NCBI RefSeq assembly: GCF_004337985.1
Contig: NC_043740.1
Span: forward strand, 1 to 64,000
Source of the DNA: Pyricularia pennisetigena
Lineage: Eukaryota; Ascomycota; Sordariomycetes; Magnaporthales; Pyriculariaceae
Direction: 5' to 3'
Length of the DNA: 64,000 nt
Shown: piece after piece, positions 31,868 to 43,379 of the stretch
How the letters are laid out: every line of letters starts with the position of its first letter
Position numbering within the stretch: position 1 is the first letter of the stretch
Made by a program: the position numbers and the translations under genes
The notes under the pieces: model-generated
The model's database searches: none
The model's input: the letters and a program-made list of their open reading frames with translations, nothing else
What the model was told of the DNA's origin: nothing

Positions 31868-33499
31868 ATGTCAACTCTTGCCACTCTGATTAGCGGAACC
31901 GCTGCGGCGGGAAGTACACTTGTACACCTCGCTCAAAAAGCCGCTCTGGGGATCAGTTTTCCCTCTTCCATGGAGAGTTGGCTTGATATCAGTCTTGTAA
32001 TATGGCTGCTGTCGCTACTTAGCGCCATATCGAACCTGATCGAGTTCAGCAAGCGCATCTTATATGGTATAATACCCTTGTTTACCGCGTCAGTATCCAT
32101 AGCGGCCAATGACCGCCTAAACAGAGACGTCATCAACTATCTCAGCAGCAAAGACTCCACCGAGCACATCGTAACAGCACACACAGAGACTGCCGATCGC
32201 CCCATCATTCCCTTTTGGTATCAGAGAACTATGAGGGACGATCACAAAGCCAGTGATTGCCAGATCGAGTACACTTCCACGTTCACAATCAAATTAGTCC
32301 GCCATGATGGTAGACTGCTGATCATTCGTCGCATATCTGCTAAGCCCTCTGGCAGGACGCCAGACAAATATGCCAGTCCTCCGGATGAGAAAGAGCCATT
32401 GGTTATTCTATGCCTAGGTTGGTGTTTAAGTCCCATCGACAAGTTTCTGCGCCATTGTTGCGAATTCAAAGACAAACAGCGCAAAAGCTTTGTCACTGTC
32501 CATATACGACAAAATCGTGATCTAGGCGGTCGCGCAGATTGGGACACAACTCTTTCAAAGGCTAAAAGGTCACTCAATACGGTTTATTTGAAAGACGATA
32601 CAAAAAAGCAGCTCATTAGTGACATTGAAGATTACTTGCGCGCAAGCACCAGAAAGTACTACCACGACCGTGGGATACCCTACCGACGAGGATACCTCCT
32701 ACATGGACCTCCAGGGACCGGCAAAACTTCTCTCAGCTTAGCGTTGGCGGGTGAATTCAATCTCGACGTCTATATGCTGCATATCCCAAGCGTCCGCCAT
32801 GACAACGAATTAACAACGCTCTTTACAAAATTGCCGCCAAGCTGTATCGTTTTGCTGGAAGATGTTGATGCTGTTGGGCTTCAGCGGCGACATGCCTCCC
32901 ATTCAGACTCGGAAGATGAGAGCGATAGCGAAGGTGGAATTCCAGGCGCGTTTGGCAGGCGGTCCGCCTGTTCGCTTTCTGGGCTGTTGAACTCGCTGGA
33001 TGGCGTGGCAAGCCCAGAAGGCCGCATCATCATTATGACTACCAACAACATTGAGAAGCTAGATGAAGCGTTGATTCGGGATGGAAGGGTTGATAAGAAA
33101 GTCTTTCTCGGGTATATGGACGAGGACTCGGCCAGACTGATGTTCATGAAGATGTATCAACTTCAATCAGACTCACTCCCATCTCTCGAAGTTGAGAACA
33201 ACACCAACCAGCAAACCTGTCAATCAGTGGACGATAAATCCACTCACATCGACCTTGAGAACCTAGCGCAAGATTTCGCCAGTCTAATAACGACGAAAAG
33301 TCTTTCAGCTGCCAAAGTGCAAGGGTACTTGTTGGGCCACAAGGACAATCCGCAGGCAGCGGTGGCGAACCTCCCCCACTTCATGGACAACCAACCAGCC
33401 ACGGGCAGTAAACCCAGCTGCCTATCCCACGTTGCCCAAGAAAAGGAAAATGGTATTTTTGGCAATTTGCTTTGGCTGCCTCGCCACGACCAGAATTAG
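31868..33499 (+). CDS. BCS1-like AAA ATPase, 543 aa
   Basis: Intronless frame; the ATG at 31868 (MSTLATLISG) is preferred because the upstream 11 codons start with TTG. A hydrophobic segment (LDISLVIWLLSLLSAISNLI, about 39-58) is followed by the BCS1-type N-terminal region, then the AAA module: RRGYLLHGPPGTGKTSLSLA (Walker A, about 284-303), CIVLLEDVDAV (Walker B, about 334), a Ser/Asp/Glu-rich insertion (HSDSEDESDSEGG), SGLLNSLDGV, and TTNNIEKLDEALIRDGRVD with the arginine finger. BCS1 itself inserts the Rieske protein in mitochondria; moulds carry many expanded relatives of unknown role. The C-terminal tail is non-conserved and I see no obvious mitochondrial presequence, so this is probably an expanded paralogue rather than housekeeping Bcs1. 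Confidence 0.88.
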   Translation: MSTLATLISGTAAAGSTLVHLAQKAALGISFPSSMESWLDISLVIWLLSLLSAISNLIEFSKRILYGIIPLFTASVSIAANDRLNRDVINYLSSKDSTEHIVTAHTETADRPIIPFWYQRTMRDDHKASDCQIEYTSTFTIKLVRHDGRLLIIRRISAKPSGRTPDKYASPPDEKEPLVILCLGWCLSPIDKFLRHCCEFKDKQRKSFVTVHIRQNRDLGGRADWDTTLSKAKRSLNTVYLKDDTKKQLISDIEDYLRASTRKYYHDRGIPYRRGYLLHGPPGTGKTSLSLALAGEFNLDVYMLHIPSVRHDNELTTLFTKLPPSCIVLLEDVDAVGLQRRHASHSDSEDESDSEGGIPGAFGRRSACSLSGLLNSLDGVASPEGRIIIMTTNNIEKLDEALIRDGRVDKKVFLGYMDEDSARLMFMKMYQLQSDSLPSLEVENNTNQQTCQSVDDKSTHIDLENLAQDFASLITTKSLSAAKVQGYLLGHKDNPQAAVANLPHFMDNQPATGSKPSCLSHVAQEKENGIFGNLLWLPRHDQN

Positions 33500-34292
33500 C
33501 AAGTCCTGGGGATCATTCTGTAAATTAGCTAATCGGATACGTCGTCTTTAATATGGTCACGCCCAAACGCACTCTTCCGAGGCTGGAGGCCTTTACTAGA
33601 ATTAGGTAGTTTACAACACAAACACGGAGGGAGAGTAGCTGAGTCCTAGGTGGCAGCGCTGAGAAGATGACCACTCGGAGGTGGATCTGATGGCCGTGGT
33701 TTTCCTCATGTACGACCAACTTTCTGGGAGCTGCTGGGGTCCTCCCATCACGTTGAATCAAATTTTACTGTCCGACTGTATACCTCGTGCCCTGCAGGGC
33801 CCAAATAATCCGCTCCCCTGGTTGATTTCAGGCTTCGGGCGGGCTTGTCCGGCGTGGTCAGTTGAGAATGTAGTACTACGCTCGCCAAACGTATCATATC
33901 TTGCTCTAACAAGGATCGTAATTGGGACCCACTTATCCCATTAATCTCAATTCCCTATCTGGTGCCCCCTACAAGGTAATGGTGTTACAAATAGCGCTCG
34001 AATCCAGGAAGCAAATCTTGTCCATTGTTGTCACGCTTCTACTATTTCTATTTAACATGCCTTGTCGTGTCAGTAGCTGATATTAGCCTAATCAGTCATT
34101 CACACTCGAAGAGAAAACAACTCTTGGTATAAAGCACCAGACAAGAGCCCCTGGTGCGCAAGCCAAGGTTTGGCAGGATATCTTTAACCAGTCAACCGTG
34201 GCTGCCCCCAACAGCAGCATAACACAGCCAAGGTATGCATAGACTTGAGACTATTACATTCCCACAACCTTTGACTAACAAACATCGCACAG
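33500..34292. other. Intergenic, no gene recognised
   Basis: Only short frames. A pyrimidine-rich leader (acaacctttgactaacaaac) precedes the ATG at 34293. Confidence 0.35.
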
Positions 34293-35591
34293 ATGCTCCC
34301 CAGCACCAGTACAAATCACTCGGAAAATAGTGCCCACTCGCTTGGAACCTCACCAGTCGCATCGCCAACCTCAGATGCTGGTACCTCGGCTTCATCCTGC
34401 ACAATCACTGCCTGCGATAAACGTCAAATTTCGGTTCCCGTCCGCGCCCCTCAAAAGAACAGGCGATTTGCCAGAACCAAAAAGTCAAAGGCCCGCATAC
34501 AACTGCCGCCGTCTTCGAAAAGGCCGTCGCCTAAGAGGTCGATCCTGAAAAACAAGAGCGACTCTTCGCCACCGTCTCTCGACCCTCGAGACTTCCCCAG
34601 GCTATCACTCAGTCAGCTTCCCGAGAACGCGATCGATGATGACGATGCAAATGAAACATACCCTCCCGCATCTCGAATCCTTCCAGTAAGGTCGAGGCCA
34701 GGATCCAGTGGTCCCAATTCTCGACAGACGTCGGAGTCGCAGTCTGTGGAATACCATGTGGGTAAACCGCTGCTAAGGGTTGTTGGTTTTGAATATTCGC
34801 CGAAGCGATCCTTGTCGGACCGAGAGCTCCGCTCCTCTCTGCGTTTTGAGGCTATGACACGATCCCCCACCATAGTTACGGATGAAATGCCCAAGCCGCT
34901 TTTTGAGCTGGCCCCAGAATGGGGTGAGCAGCCTCGCAAGGCACCTCCATCACCCGCAAAGTCCGACCTGCGAAGGGTCACAGAAGGTCAGTTCGACCAA
35001 TTTGGGGAGATTCTTACTCCCTTCCGCTGTAAAAGTCGAGCGCGCGGTTCGGTTTCGTCTGGCAGTGTTGACGAGCTCTACCTGGCGTGCGAGCGGGCGG
35101 CACTGAGGTTCGACACACCTGCGTCATTTTTGCATTTATTTGGTTGCTCTTTTCTTTTCTTTCGTTCTTTCCTAGAGATTCATTTCAAAGGAGGAGCCCA
35201 ACCAATTATGGTTTAGGACTGGTTCTCAACTAACACGTAATGGTTTGCCGACAGGTTTTCGGCTGAAAGAGATGGGGCCTCTCCCTGCAGATCTATACCG
35301 TCGTCCTCTTCGCGAAGGTTGGGCTTGGCCACAGGCATCAGGCTTTTCGAGAGGCTTCGCGAGTCTCTGCCCAGACCCAAGACCGCGACAGGTTCCCGGG
35401 GCTGCAGCGACGAGCAGAGGCCAAAGAGAGCAGCAACTCCAACCGACTGGAGACCTTCCACCGCTGCAGACAGCCCCCACTCATCCAAATTCAAAGAAGG
35501 CGGCTTCTACGGCCGACTTGCCCATGGAGCCATCAAGATCGGGTCGTTCTACCGTCGGTTACTTCCCAGCCGACGCCAGGAGCAGCACTAG
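34293..35591 (+). CDS. Low-complexity basic protein, 383 aa, two exons (preferred model)
   Basis: Exon 1 34293-35107, intron 35108-35254 with a perfect branch CAACTAACA and acceptor CGACAG, exon 2 35255-35591. The donor GTTCGA is weak. The phase fits exon 2 frame LATGIRLFERLRESL...KEGGFYGRLAHGAIKIGSFYRRLL, which has regular hydrophobic spacing and high GC at third positions. The N-terminal 250 residues are Ser/Pro/Arg-rich and disordered (RFARTKKSKARI, PSPKRSILKNK), with DELYLACERAALRF at the junction. No family named. The second exon is also open in another frame that continues to 36399 (next entry), so the true structure is uncertain. Confidence 0.5.
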
Positions 35592-36399
35592 TCACAGCAG
35601 TGGCTCCTTAATCCGTTCTGCTGAGCGGAGTCCCATCAGCCCACTGGAGCCCATACCCGAGGTTCAATCGGTTATGCGCTCGCAGTTCAAAGAGCTCAAG
35701 TGGGCAGATGAGCAGAAGAAGTCAGACCAGGATCAGAAAACGGACAAGCAGGCCCAGAAGGAGCCAAGCGAACAAGCATCTAAGAAGGATCGAGAGTCGT
35801 CAAGGTCTAGGTCTGATCCCAGACCTGCTGCGGCAGGCAGACGACCCTTAAGACCATTCACGATTGACAGAAGCGGAAGGCGACCATCCGGAGGTCTCGT
35901 TGGGCGATCCACTGCCCAGGTTCATGCTGCCCAACCCATAGGGGCTACCTTTGCACCCTTGCCATCCGTTAACACGATCCTCAGGCCCGTCTCGTCGGCC
36001 ACGACAGCCAAATCGCCCCTGTCTGCATCACCCGAGGCGCCTCCAACGGCGACAAGCATTGCTTCTCCCATTTTTGAAAACATGAACCCGCTCCCGGCGC
36101 TCAGGCGGGCCATGTCGGACCTGATTCCGGAAAGGCCGGCATACCCTTACGATCCACTACTCGACAACTACGCCCCTGAGCAGCCCTTCCACATCCAATG
36201 GCGCCGCGGCAGCCTCGATGGCCAACAATCGCCTGTAACGACCCACATGGCCTCGCCACCCATAAGGTCTCAAAGGAGTTCAGCTTCCACTCTGCCCTTG
36301 TCGTTGGATCCCAACATCATGACCACGCCTTCTGGTGCTTCTCATCCGGGACGACCGTTTGTCACCGAGTCGATTGCGCGGTTTGGCCAGCAGCGATGA
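35524..36399 (+). CDS. Ser/Pro/Arg-rich frame, 291 aa or longer; continuation or separate gene
   Basis: This frame is open from 35245 to 36399; the ATG at 35524 is one possible start, 35272 another. The sequence is disordered: FKELKWADEQKKSDQ, then Lys/Gln/Ser-rich, RPLRPFTIDRSGRRPSGG, and a C-terminal part with ALRRAMSDLIPERPAYPYDP and PGRPFVTESIARFGQQR. It could be the last exon of the gene at 34293, reached by an intron I could not define, or an independent gene. No domain is recognised. Low complexity makes frame evidence weaker. Confidence 0.45.
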   Translation: MEPSRSGRSTVGYFPADARSSTSHSSGSLIRSAERSPISPLEPIPEVQSVMRSQFKELKWADEQKKSDQDQKTDKQAQKEPSEQASKKDRESSRSRSDPRPAAAGRRPLRPFTIDRSGRRPSGGLVGRSTAQVHAAQPIGATFAPLPSVNTILRPVSSATTAKSPLSASPEAPPTATSIASPIFENMNPLPALRRAMSDLIPERPAYPYDPLLDNYAPEQPFHIQWRRGSLDGQQSPVTTHMASPPIRSQRSSASTLPLSLDPNIMTTPSGASHPGRPFVTESIARFGQQR

Positions 36400-39300
36400 T
36401 TTCTTTGTTTAATTTGGTGCTTAATCGTTAGGGGTCAACAGTTGCGCGGATTTCTAAAAGATTCCGAGCAGTGTATCAAGTAATGCAAAAAGCCCGGCGC
36501 TCCTGTAGTCAGCTAGAGGTCGGGCCCGGAATGGCTGTAAGGCCCACCCCCGCTTTTCGTATTCTTTTGACCAGGCAGCCGCTAAAGGCAGGCCTCTCCA
36601 ATCCTCGAGTTTTGCAGAAATTGTGATCATAAGATATCCTAGCGTAGCGAAGCTGCTCTTTGATGGGACATGGAGAGATCCAGAGATTTTAAGGACTGGG
36701 TAGACACATTAATTAGAACATACTTGGAGATGCAAAAGGAAAACCAAGAACAAAAGACCTAATGGGTTACGAAAATTAGCTCTTGTATTTAAATCGGATT
36801 GAAAACAACGTTTTTTGATATTCGATTTTTGTAATGGCCAGTTAGTTTGGGGGTGGGAGGGGTGGGGTACGCAACGTTAATGGATTCGAAATGGGCGGTT
36901 TGTCGTTTAAGGGCGGTTCATAATTTTACATCGGGCCGAACAACCTTCTACCTCAGTGCCATGGAAAGTAAAAGAGAAGCGAGGAAGGCGCCGCAGTAAT
37001 GGATGTTGAAGATGAGGAAGCATCCGGCACCGACGGATGTATGTGAGCAGAGGGCAGTTGCTTCATTTTAGTGTCTTCGCAAGCTGCGGTGGATAACCTT
37101 ATAACGGCTACCTCTATTACTAGTTCCGCAGAATGTGGCGTGACGGATGTTGTGGCGAAGCCCTAAAGTCTACCCGTTTTCTATAAATATGAGCAAGGCG
37201 ACAACCGCAGTAAAAGAGCCCGCTCGCAGTCAGGGCCTGCAAACATATTTCGAAATATCATGCTATTAACTAGTTAATCTCAAACCTGAAGTCCTCAATT
37301 TCCTATTCTGGTCGTGCCTGGAAATTCCCGTACCACGGGAATATTTATCTGTGAGGAAAGAAACATGCTCCAGAGCTACTATTGGCTTAGCGCACCACTA
37401 ATTAAGCCCGTGCTCAGCGGTATATTGAGTCGGCAGGTTCAAATCTAATGCGATGCCAAACAAAAGCCGGGACGTGGCGTTTTTTTGTCGGATTGGGAAA
37501 TTTTTTGCAGTTGAAGTCGAATATCTCGGGTCGTGTAAGGGGTTTTCCAAATAACTAAAGAGGTTGTTGATAGAATCGTATGATCGCTGCGATCGGTAAA
37601 AAAATATAACAAATTAACCGTATTCTATCCAACCCCTATCTACGTGATCGCAGAATCTGTTGAAAATTCGTCTCCGTGTTCCTGACGTCACGTGCTTACA
37701 CACGTGACTTACTGACTCGCTGTCTGCTCATGAACGAACAGCCTATCTTTATATTGACCGCAGACATGCCCCCTCCTGAACCCGTAGATAGTTAGCAAAG
37801 GGAATAACAAAGCAAATAACTGCATTCAGAAGACTGTGTTGTATTATTGATCGGACTCTACCTTTTCTTTTACCATGTATCGTTCTTTGTTTGGGGCTAT
37901 GGAGCTGCACAAGGTGTGGGGCCGACAGGAAACCAAAAAGAGCGATGCTATGGGTCAAAGTCTGGAAATACTGCGCCTAAAAGTTTAGCAATGATAACGG
38001 TTGGCATTTGTTTATAGCTTCACTCTCCGCTGGGAATACCCACCCCTGGAATTGCTTGAGCCCAATCAGCCGCGACATTTTAGGCCAGATGCGTCGTTGG
38101 GGGTTGCCTTTACTTGCCATGATTCACCAATGCGGCTGTGCAAAGGTTGGGTTTCTTTGAAAGTTAGTGCGGTGGGCTAAAATTTGTTATAGCTTTTTAC
38201 CAAAGAAATTCGTTGCATGTTAGGCCAGGTTTGATTAACATCATGTTCTTTCGCCTCTTCAAATTCTGCCTAAAGGTAACAAGCGGCGATACCCCTGAGA
38301 GGCTGCATGCCCTCCTTTGGTCAACCTATACCTCATTAATGAAGCAGCTGGGTCGAAGAGTGTTGCAGGGTGCGAATCGGCACAAATGTATCCTTGTTAA
38401 TTGCCGGAATGCTACCACATGTGATCCGTGGAGGTAAAGGCCAATAAGAACGAGCCCGTCACAAAACGCACCCCTCAAAAATCCAGCATTAAACCTCACC
38501 CCAGAATTTCCGTCCGACCTCTAAACCTCCCTGCTCGAGGTCGAGGGTCGGTAGCTCCAACCAACCACATGCCCCGAAAACGGTAAACAGTTGGAGATGG
38601 GGAGATTACGGCGGCGACCCGTATCCTAGTTTGTAAACGAGATTTCCAGGTATTTTGGCGTATTTCTTATCGGTGGTTCCCCGGTTTACATCTTTAAAAC
38701 AGGCACAACTTACCACAAAGGCCTCCCAGTGCAGCTGCGGTCGCAGGAGCATTTTGCCAAGTGACATTGTCTTACCCTATTCACCTGGCATATCCTTTCA
38801 TCCGGGAGGCCTCCTGTGATCATGCTGAGTTTTTTCTCCCAAGACGGCATCAGTCCGTCACCGAGAAACATGGGACAAGCTAGCTCCAGCAACACAACTG
38901 AGCTGAAATACTATTACATGATTATACGTAATTAAACCTCGGTGGGGTTACTTTTGTGTTTTATTTACCTGGTTCCAAAAATGGATGGTGGAGTCTTCAA
39001 TCGCCTCTGTCATATCAAATCCGGGATCTGGCTGACAGCGGTTGAGATGCAGGTGGTAACTATTTTGGACGAAGGCCTCAATTAGAAAAGCGGTGTGACG
39101 AGGTGTCAACAATCAAGAGACTTAGGACAGATAAGCACTGGCTTGGTAATATTGTCAAAAGTTTGCCTGCCCAGCTTAAGCGAAAAGTCTGTCTTGGCTG
39201 CATGTGGTCGCCTGCCGGTCACAAGAATATTACCTATCCTGTAAGCCTGACTAACCTCCCAAGATGCTACCGGGGATATTCCTACCGACCGATTTACTCT

Positions 39301-40531
39301 CATGTAACGACATCCATCCCGTATTGTCACCCACCAACCGAAGCGAGAATGGTTCCCCGATATGTGAGGGGAAGGGCTTCAGCACTCAAATTACTATCGG
39401 CTTGTGCCGAGGGATACATCCGCGCCGACGGTAACGTTTCGGCCCGTAATAAGTAGACGGCCATGTCATGTATGTTGGCCTTACCATCTTTTCTTCGGTT
39501 GGCAAGGGGTCGAAATGCTATCCTTGTTGCATTTAGCCAGGGTAGTTAAGTGGGGCGGCGCCTCTTCCGAAGTATCTGGTGGAAGCTTTCTGGTGTGCAT
39601 TTCATATTCAATCCACTAAAGACCTCCACCAGCTACTTTACGAATTGGAAAGCGGCGCAAAAATGTGAACCTGGACCAGCAATACGGCCGCATAGTTCAT
39701 TTCTGACTTGCTGCAGGGAGATCTTTAGGCGTATTACGTACTCGCCGGTTCCTTGGAGCGGAAATTCGACGAACACTCATGTAAAGGCATCCAGTGGTGT
39801 TACGGTGTAGCAAAGGCGCGTATACCCCTTGTTCGGTACCAATAGGAATCGATTCCTGTGTGATGCTCGATATATCTATGCCTCATCCAAGCGGACCATG
39901 CATCGACCTAGAGCGTGGCCGCACCTGCAATGTGTTGGTGCTATTACTTAGCGTCCATTGGTGATTGTGAAAATTAAGATTTTCTATTTATGAGAGTAGG
40001 TTCAAATTTTGATCCCTGTATATAAAGAGGAGATTGTGTGGTTACATGTACAAAACCAGAACCCAAGGAAGAGCATATCGAGACGAAGCCACCCTCTACC
40101 AATTGTACTTGTATCCTCTTTCGTTTTTCCCTGCTGGAGCTGAGTCACTGTTTTTTTCAAGAGTATGATATTACTGGAAACGATCGGTTTAGGTGATCAA
40201 ACAATGATCCTGGTGAGGGTGGCGTGAGGCCGCATGATCGCTTGCAGATTTGCACATCCAATGTGCTTCAGAAGTATGGCAGTTAACAATTTAGCACCGA
40301 GAAGCTGCTAAATTGTGACTGTGGTGCCTTTGACAAAGTCCTGCTTCGAGATCTTCCTGGCAAGGGGTCCGCCATTGCCGCGCTTTTCCCGCTTCAATTT
40401 CAGCTTGGCTTTTGCTTAGCATTTTGGAAAGGCTGAAACTAGCTGCCTTAACTCTGGCACAAGGCAGCCTATCTTTTCAGACAATATCGGTCTATCGGAT
40501 TTGCTGATGCCTGCGGTCGACGTTGTAGGAT
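36400..40531. other. Gene desert, about 4.1 kb
   Basis: No frame above about 117 codons and no domain, splice-linked pair or clear repeat was recognised on either strand. The sequence is mixed in composition, so not heavily AT-rich as strongly RIP-mutated DNA would be. An inverted E-box pair is listed separately at 37687. Confidence 0.45.
37687..37708. promoter_or_regulatory. Inverted pair of E-boxes (GTCACGTG n6 CACGTGAC)
   Basis: Two 8-bp arms, each holding CACGTG, form a perfect inverted repeat around cttaca. CACGTG is the core site of fungal bHLH factors such as Pho4/Cbf1. No gene start was identified nearby, so a regulatory role is unproven. Confidence 0.3.
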
Positions 40532-40930
40532 TCGTAACGATTTATCACTTGCGGAATTAAACGCGTTAACCGAAAACGCTAGTTATTTAGGTCGAAAATG
40601 GCTTAATATATTACCTACCCATAAATCGACAAAATTAACGGATATGGAAATAACGGAAGCCCTCCGATTTAGATTATTAGCCCCGTTTAAACCGTTGGAC
40701 CACCCGTGTAACCAATGCGGTAACACGACAAATATCGGTCACGAAGATGTTTGTAAAGGTGTGTGACGGAAATGGATAGCCCGGCACGACCAAATAACCC
40801 GGGTTATTGTAAAATCGTTAAAAAACCGCCCCGATTTGCAAATCGAATTTGAACCGGATATAAACCGAATACCGATTCGAGTACCGGTTCGAATACCGGT
40901 TCGAACACCGGCTCAAACACCGATACCGAA
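40532..40930 (+). mobile_element. 3'-end fragment of a LINE (Tad-like) retrotransposon
   Basis: The plus-strand frame reads RKWLNILPTHKSTKLTDMEI, then a CNQCGNTTNIGHEDVCKG zinc-knuckle-like C-terminal motif and, after an in-frame TGA at about 40765, KWIARHDQITRVIVKSL. This order (KWL..LP, C..CG....H...C, then W..RHD.I.R.I) is the tail of fungal Tad-clade LINE ORF2. The codons are TTA/AAA-rich and the stop may be CGA turned to TGA, consistent with RIP. It ends in a 12-14-bp near-tandem run (accggttcgaat) before the pogo fragment. Confidence 0.65.
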
Positions 40931-40999
40931 TTAACCCCACGCCCCGCAAACCAAACCGGCCCCGGAAGCTCTATTACACCACCCACTCGCTCCGGATCC

Positions 41000-41300
41000 C
41001 GTGCAGTTAACGGCCGTAGGACCGGTTTTTCGGTTATTAACGGAGGTTCATATTTGTCCTTTATATTGGCAACCAGCCGAAACCACGCGTTTAACGCGTT
41101 GGGATCTTCGCAAAGGGCCCTTTGGAAGTCGTAAGCATGAGAAAAACGCGTTTTTAATTCTGCACGCCGTTGGACGAAGCGATTTGCCCAGCGAGTCCCG
41201 ACCGGTCGCGCGTCCCGCGCAGCGAGGATATGGTCGGCCATTGCGGCCACATCAGCAATTTTAGGCGGAAACCCTCGGTAATTCAGGTCCAATATATACT
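41000..41300 (-). mobile_element. Fragment of a pogo/Fot1-type transposase (CENP-B HTH region)
   Basis: The minus-strand frame reads LNYRGFPPKIADVAAMADHI, GTRWANRFVQRRAELKTRFS and YDFQRALCEDPNALNAWFRL. FPP....V..MA..ILAAR....G..W...FV.R..EL..RF...YD.QRA.CEDP is the conserved DNA-binding (HTH_Tnp_Tc5) end of fungal pogo-family transposases. The DDE catalytic domain is missing, and the frame continues into the neighbouring LINE fragment on the opposite strand, so this is a dead chimera. Confidence 0.7.
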
Positions 41301-42429
41301 AGACAATCACCTCCTCTCCGCTTTCGGTTAATTTTTAAGTATTAGACTGACGGTCGGCCAAAGGAACGGCGCCGAGCGTTGTCTTGGAGGGTCGAGTGAG
41401 GTACATTGAAAGTTTTAGCGACTTTTCGAATGCTAGTTTTTTATTCTATCGGAGTTCATTGAACGCATGAATGATTTGCGCGTCACAATTTGACGACTCC
41501 ATGGTTGATGGTGGAAAAGACACGTGTCGTAGTTGAAAGATGATAGTAGACAGAAAAGTGGCCGGGGTCATGTCCTGGCCGGGGTCATGTACATCCACGT
41601 TAGGCCTCCTAACTCGCATTTAGCGGCCCGAAGCTGCTTGTTGATCTCCAGGTGTCAATGTTGCTGAAAAATTCACTGCACGAATCTTTTTTTCGCCGAC
41701 TTTTTCAATATGTTTCTGATAGAGTCGAGCGCTTTCCCTGCGCTGTCATATAGCTGGAATTGTTCCCCGCTTATCTTATCTAGCACGTGCCCCCCTACGT
41801 AAGGAGGCTTCTACGACCTAAAACTTGGCCCATTTCTTTTCGCAGCGTTTGCCCTGGAAGAAATCATTCCTCTTTTCTTTAAATCTTGTCTTGTAAAAAA
41901 ATACTTCTTCGTCTAGCTCTTGAAAGCACGCGCCTTGCCCCGGAAACCTTTAGAACCCGGATTCGAGACTCAAGTTCTATCGAATCTCCCCGTATTTGAT
42001 TTTCCCACCCACCCAAGCTTCGCCGATAGCAATCGACGTCTGGCATTGCCAGTCCGCAACGGCAAACAATGGAGTTTTCTGTTACTTTCGTCTTTCGTAT
42101 GGAACATCTGACAGTTTTTCTGGGCTCAAGTTCTGCATTATATACCGGAGCAGTGAGATTCGGAGATATGGTAATAAAATATTGTGGCTGAGCCGAACCT
42201 TAGTTTCTCCTTCGCGCGCTCAAGGCGACGCGCACGCTGGGCCAACTTCTTCTCCTGCTTGCCGGAAAAGCCATGAGGCTTTGGGCTCTGACCGGGCTTG
42301 ATAGTTCTGGGACGCATGATCGCTGTTGGGCGAACTTGGTCACTAAAGGAGCTTTCGGAGAGCGATCCAAGCCCGTCATCTGCTCTGGCCCATGTTGGCA
42401 GCCATAACCACGCTTACTCGGACAGCCAG
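41301..42429. other. Intergenic with a small tandem repeat
   Basis: Two copies of ggccggggtcatgt lie at about 41562-41591. No gene recognised. Confidence 0.4.
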
Positions 42430-42780
42430 GTATGCATTGAGAATCCGACGCGGAAGAGCCGGCTTTATACGGCATGCCTACAAAGGCGCGAGTTATCGCG
42501 GACATTATGGAAGCTATCAATATGCTTCCCGGTCGCTCCGACTTGGTATTTTCTGGGCGCGAGGAAGCAAGACATTGCGATTTTCTGTCGACTGCCACAT
42601 CAAATCAGCGCGGCAGATGAAAACTTTTAAAAAATGAGCCAGACTTTGCCCAAATCGGTACGTATTGTAAATATCATGTCCAAGTGGGGTGGAGTATTGG
42701 AATGTTTACTTTCGACGAGTGCGGCAATTGCGAGGCGCAAGCATCGGGATCCAGATATTGAGGCAGGCTGCGGAAAGCAG
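42430..42780 (+). pseudogene. Decayed paralogue of the membrane protein at 21144-22046
   Basis: Pieces TLWKLSICFPVAPTWYFLGA, DIAIFCRLPHQISAADENF and MSQTLPKSVRIVNIMSKWGG match TLWKLFICLVVVLAWYSLGA, DIAIFARLAHQISSADDNF and MSQTYQKSARIIQEMSIQGG in the same order. Here a stop (tga after ttaaaaaa, about 42635) and a frame change separate the halves, and the hydrophobic segment has been partly lost. Confidence 0.75.
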
Positions 42781-42879
42781 GGACCAAGCTACATGGGGAT
42801 ACTTCGTTCCCATCTTGGATTTTGCAGCCATGACTCCACCACCAATCCATTTATCAATGTGCTTATCCTGCGACCCGAG

Positions 42880-43060
42880 CCCTTTCTCTCGAGCGATTCC
42901 ATCGAAAGGGCGTATCGATGCCACCAGATATTTCCACCCCGATAAGCAAAAACTGCGAAAACTGGATCCAGAAAAATGGCCTACCTGGCTCAACGTAGTC
43001 GCAGCCAAAGAATATCTTCTAAATGACTGTAATGGTGCATATCATCACTTCAAATGCTAC
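42880..43060 (+). pseudogene. J-domain (DnaJ-like) remnant
   Basis: The frame pieces SIERAYRCHQIF and, in another frame, YFHPDKQKLRKLDPEKW then VAAKEYLLND carry the HPD signature and helix order of a J-domain (helix II, HPDK, helix III). A frameshift lies just before HPD, so it is broken. It follows the membrane-protein relic directly and may once have been part of the same gene. Confidence 0.55.
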
Positions 43061-43195
43061 CCTCCGGTGGAGACTTTTGCTGCCCGGATGCTTCCCGTTG
43101 TCACAATCCACCCCTGTAGCCGTCGCTGACTCGGTGGGAATTCTCCGGCGAGTTGCCTGGTATGTGCTAACCCAGCGTTCCCCTGTTCTATGTTT

Positions 43196-43270
43196 CTCAC
43201 CGCATTCCATCGAGTGCTTGTTTACGCTCTATAACCTCGTGTTCCAGCAACATGTTTCGGAACGGGCATT
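43196..43270 (+). pseudogene. Scrap of ULP1-family N terminus
   Basis: HSIECLFTLYNLVFQQHV resembles RSIECLFAFYSLVFQKHI of the gene at 48086. The match is only about 18 residues, extended a little at the DNA level (ccatcgagtgctt). It may be a broken third copy. Confidence 0.4.
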
Positions 43271-43379
43271 TGTTCGTTATCCGACGAGAAGATTAAGGTG
43301 TGCAAACGGATGTCCGACTTTCAGGCCCACGTCCGTAACTCTGTTGCACAAATTGACGCAAATTCATGGCTTATCGGAA

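Noticed and set aside
39980..40005. tRNA-like aggttcaaattttgatccc
   Set aside because: Resembles a T-arm only by chance; no A-box or cloverleaf could be formed around it.
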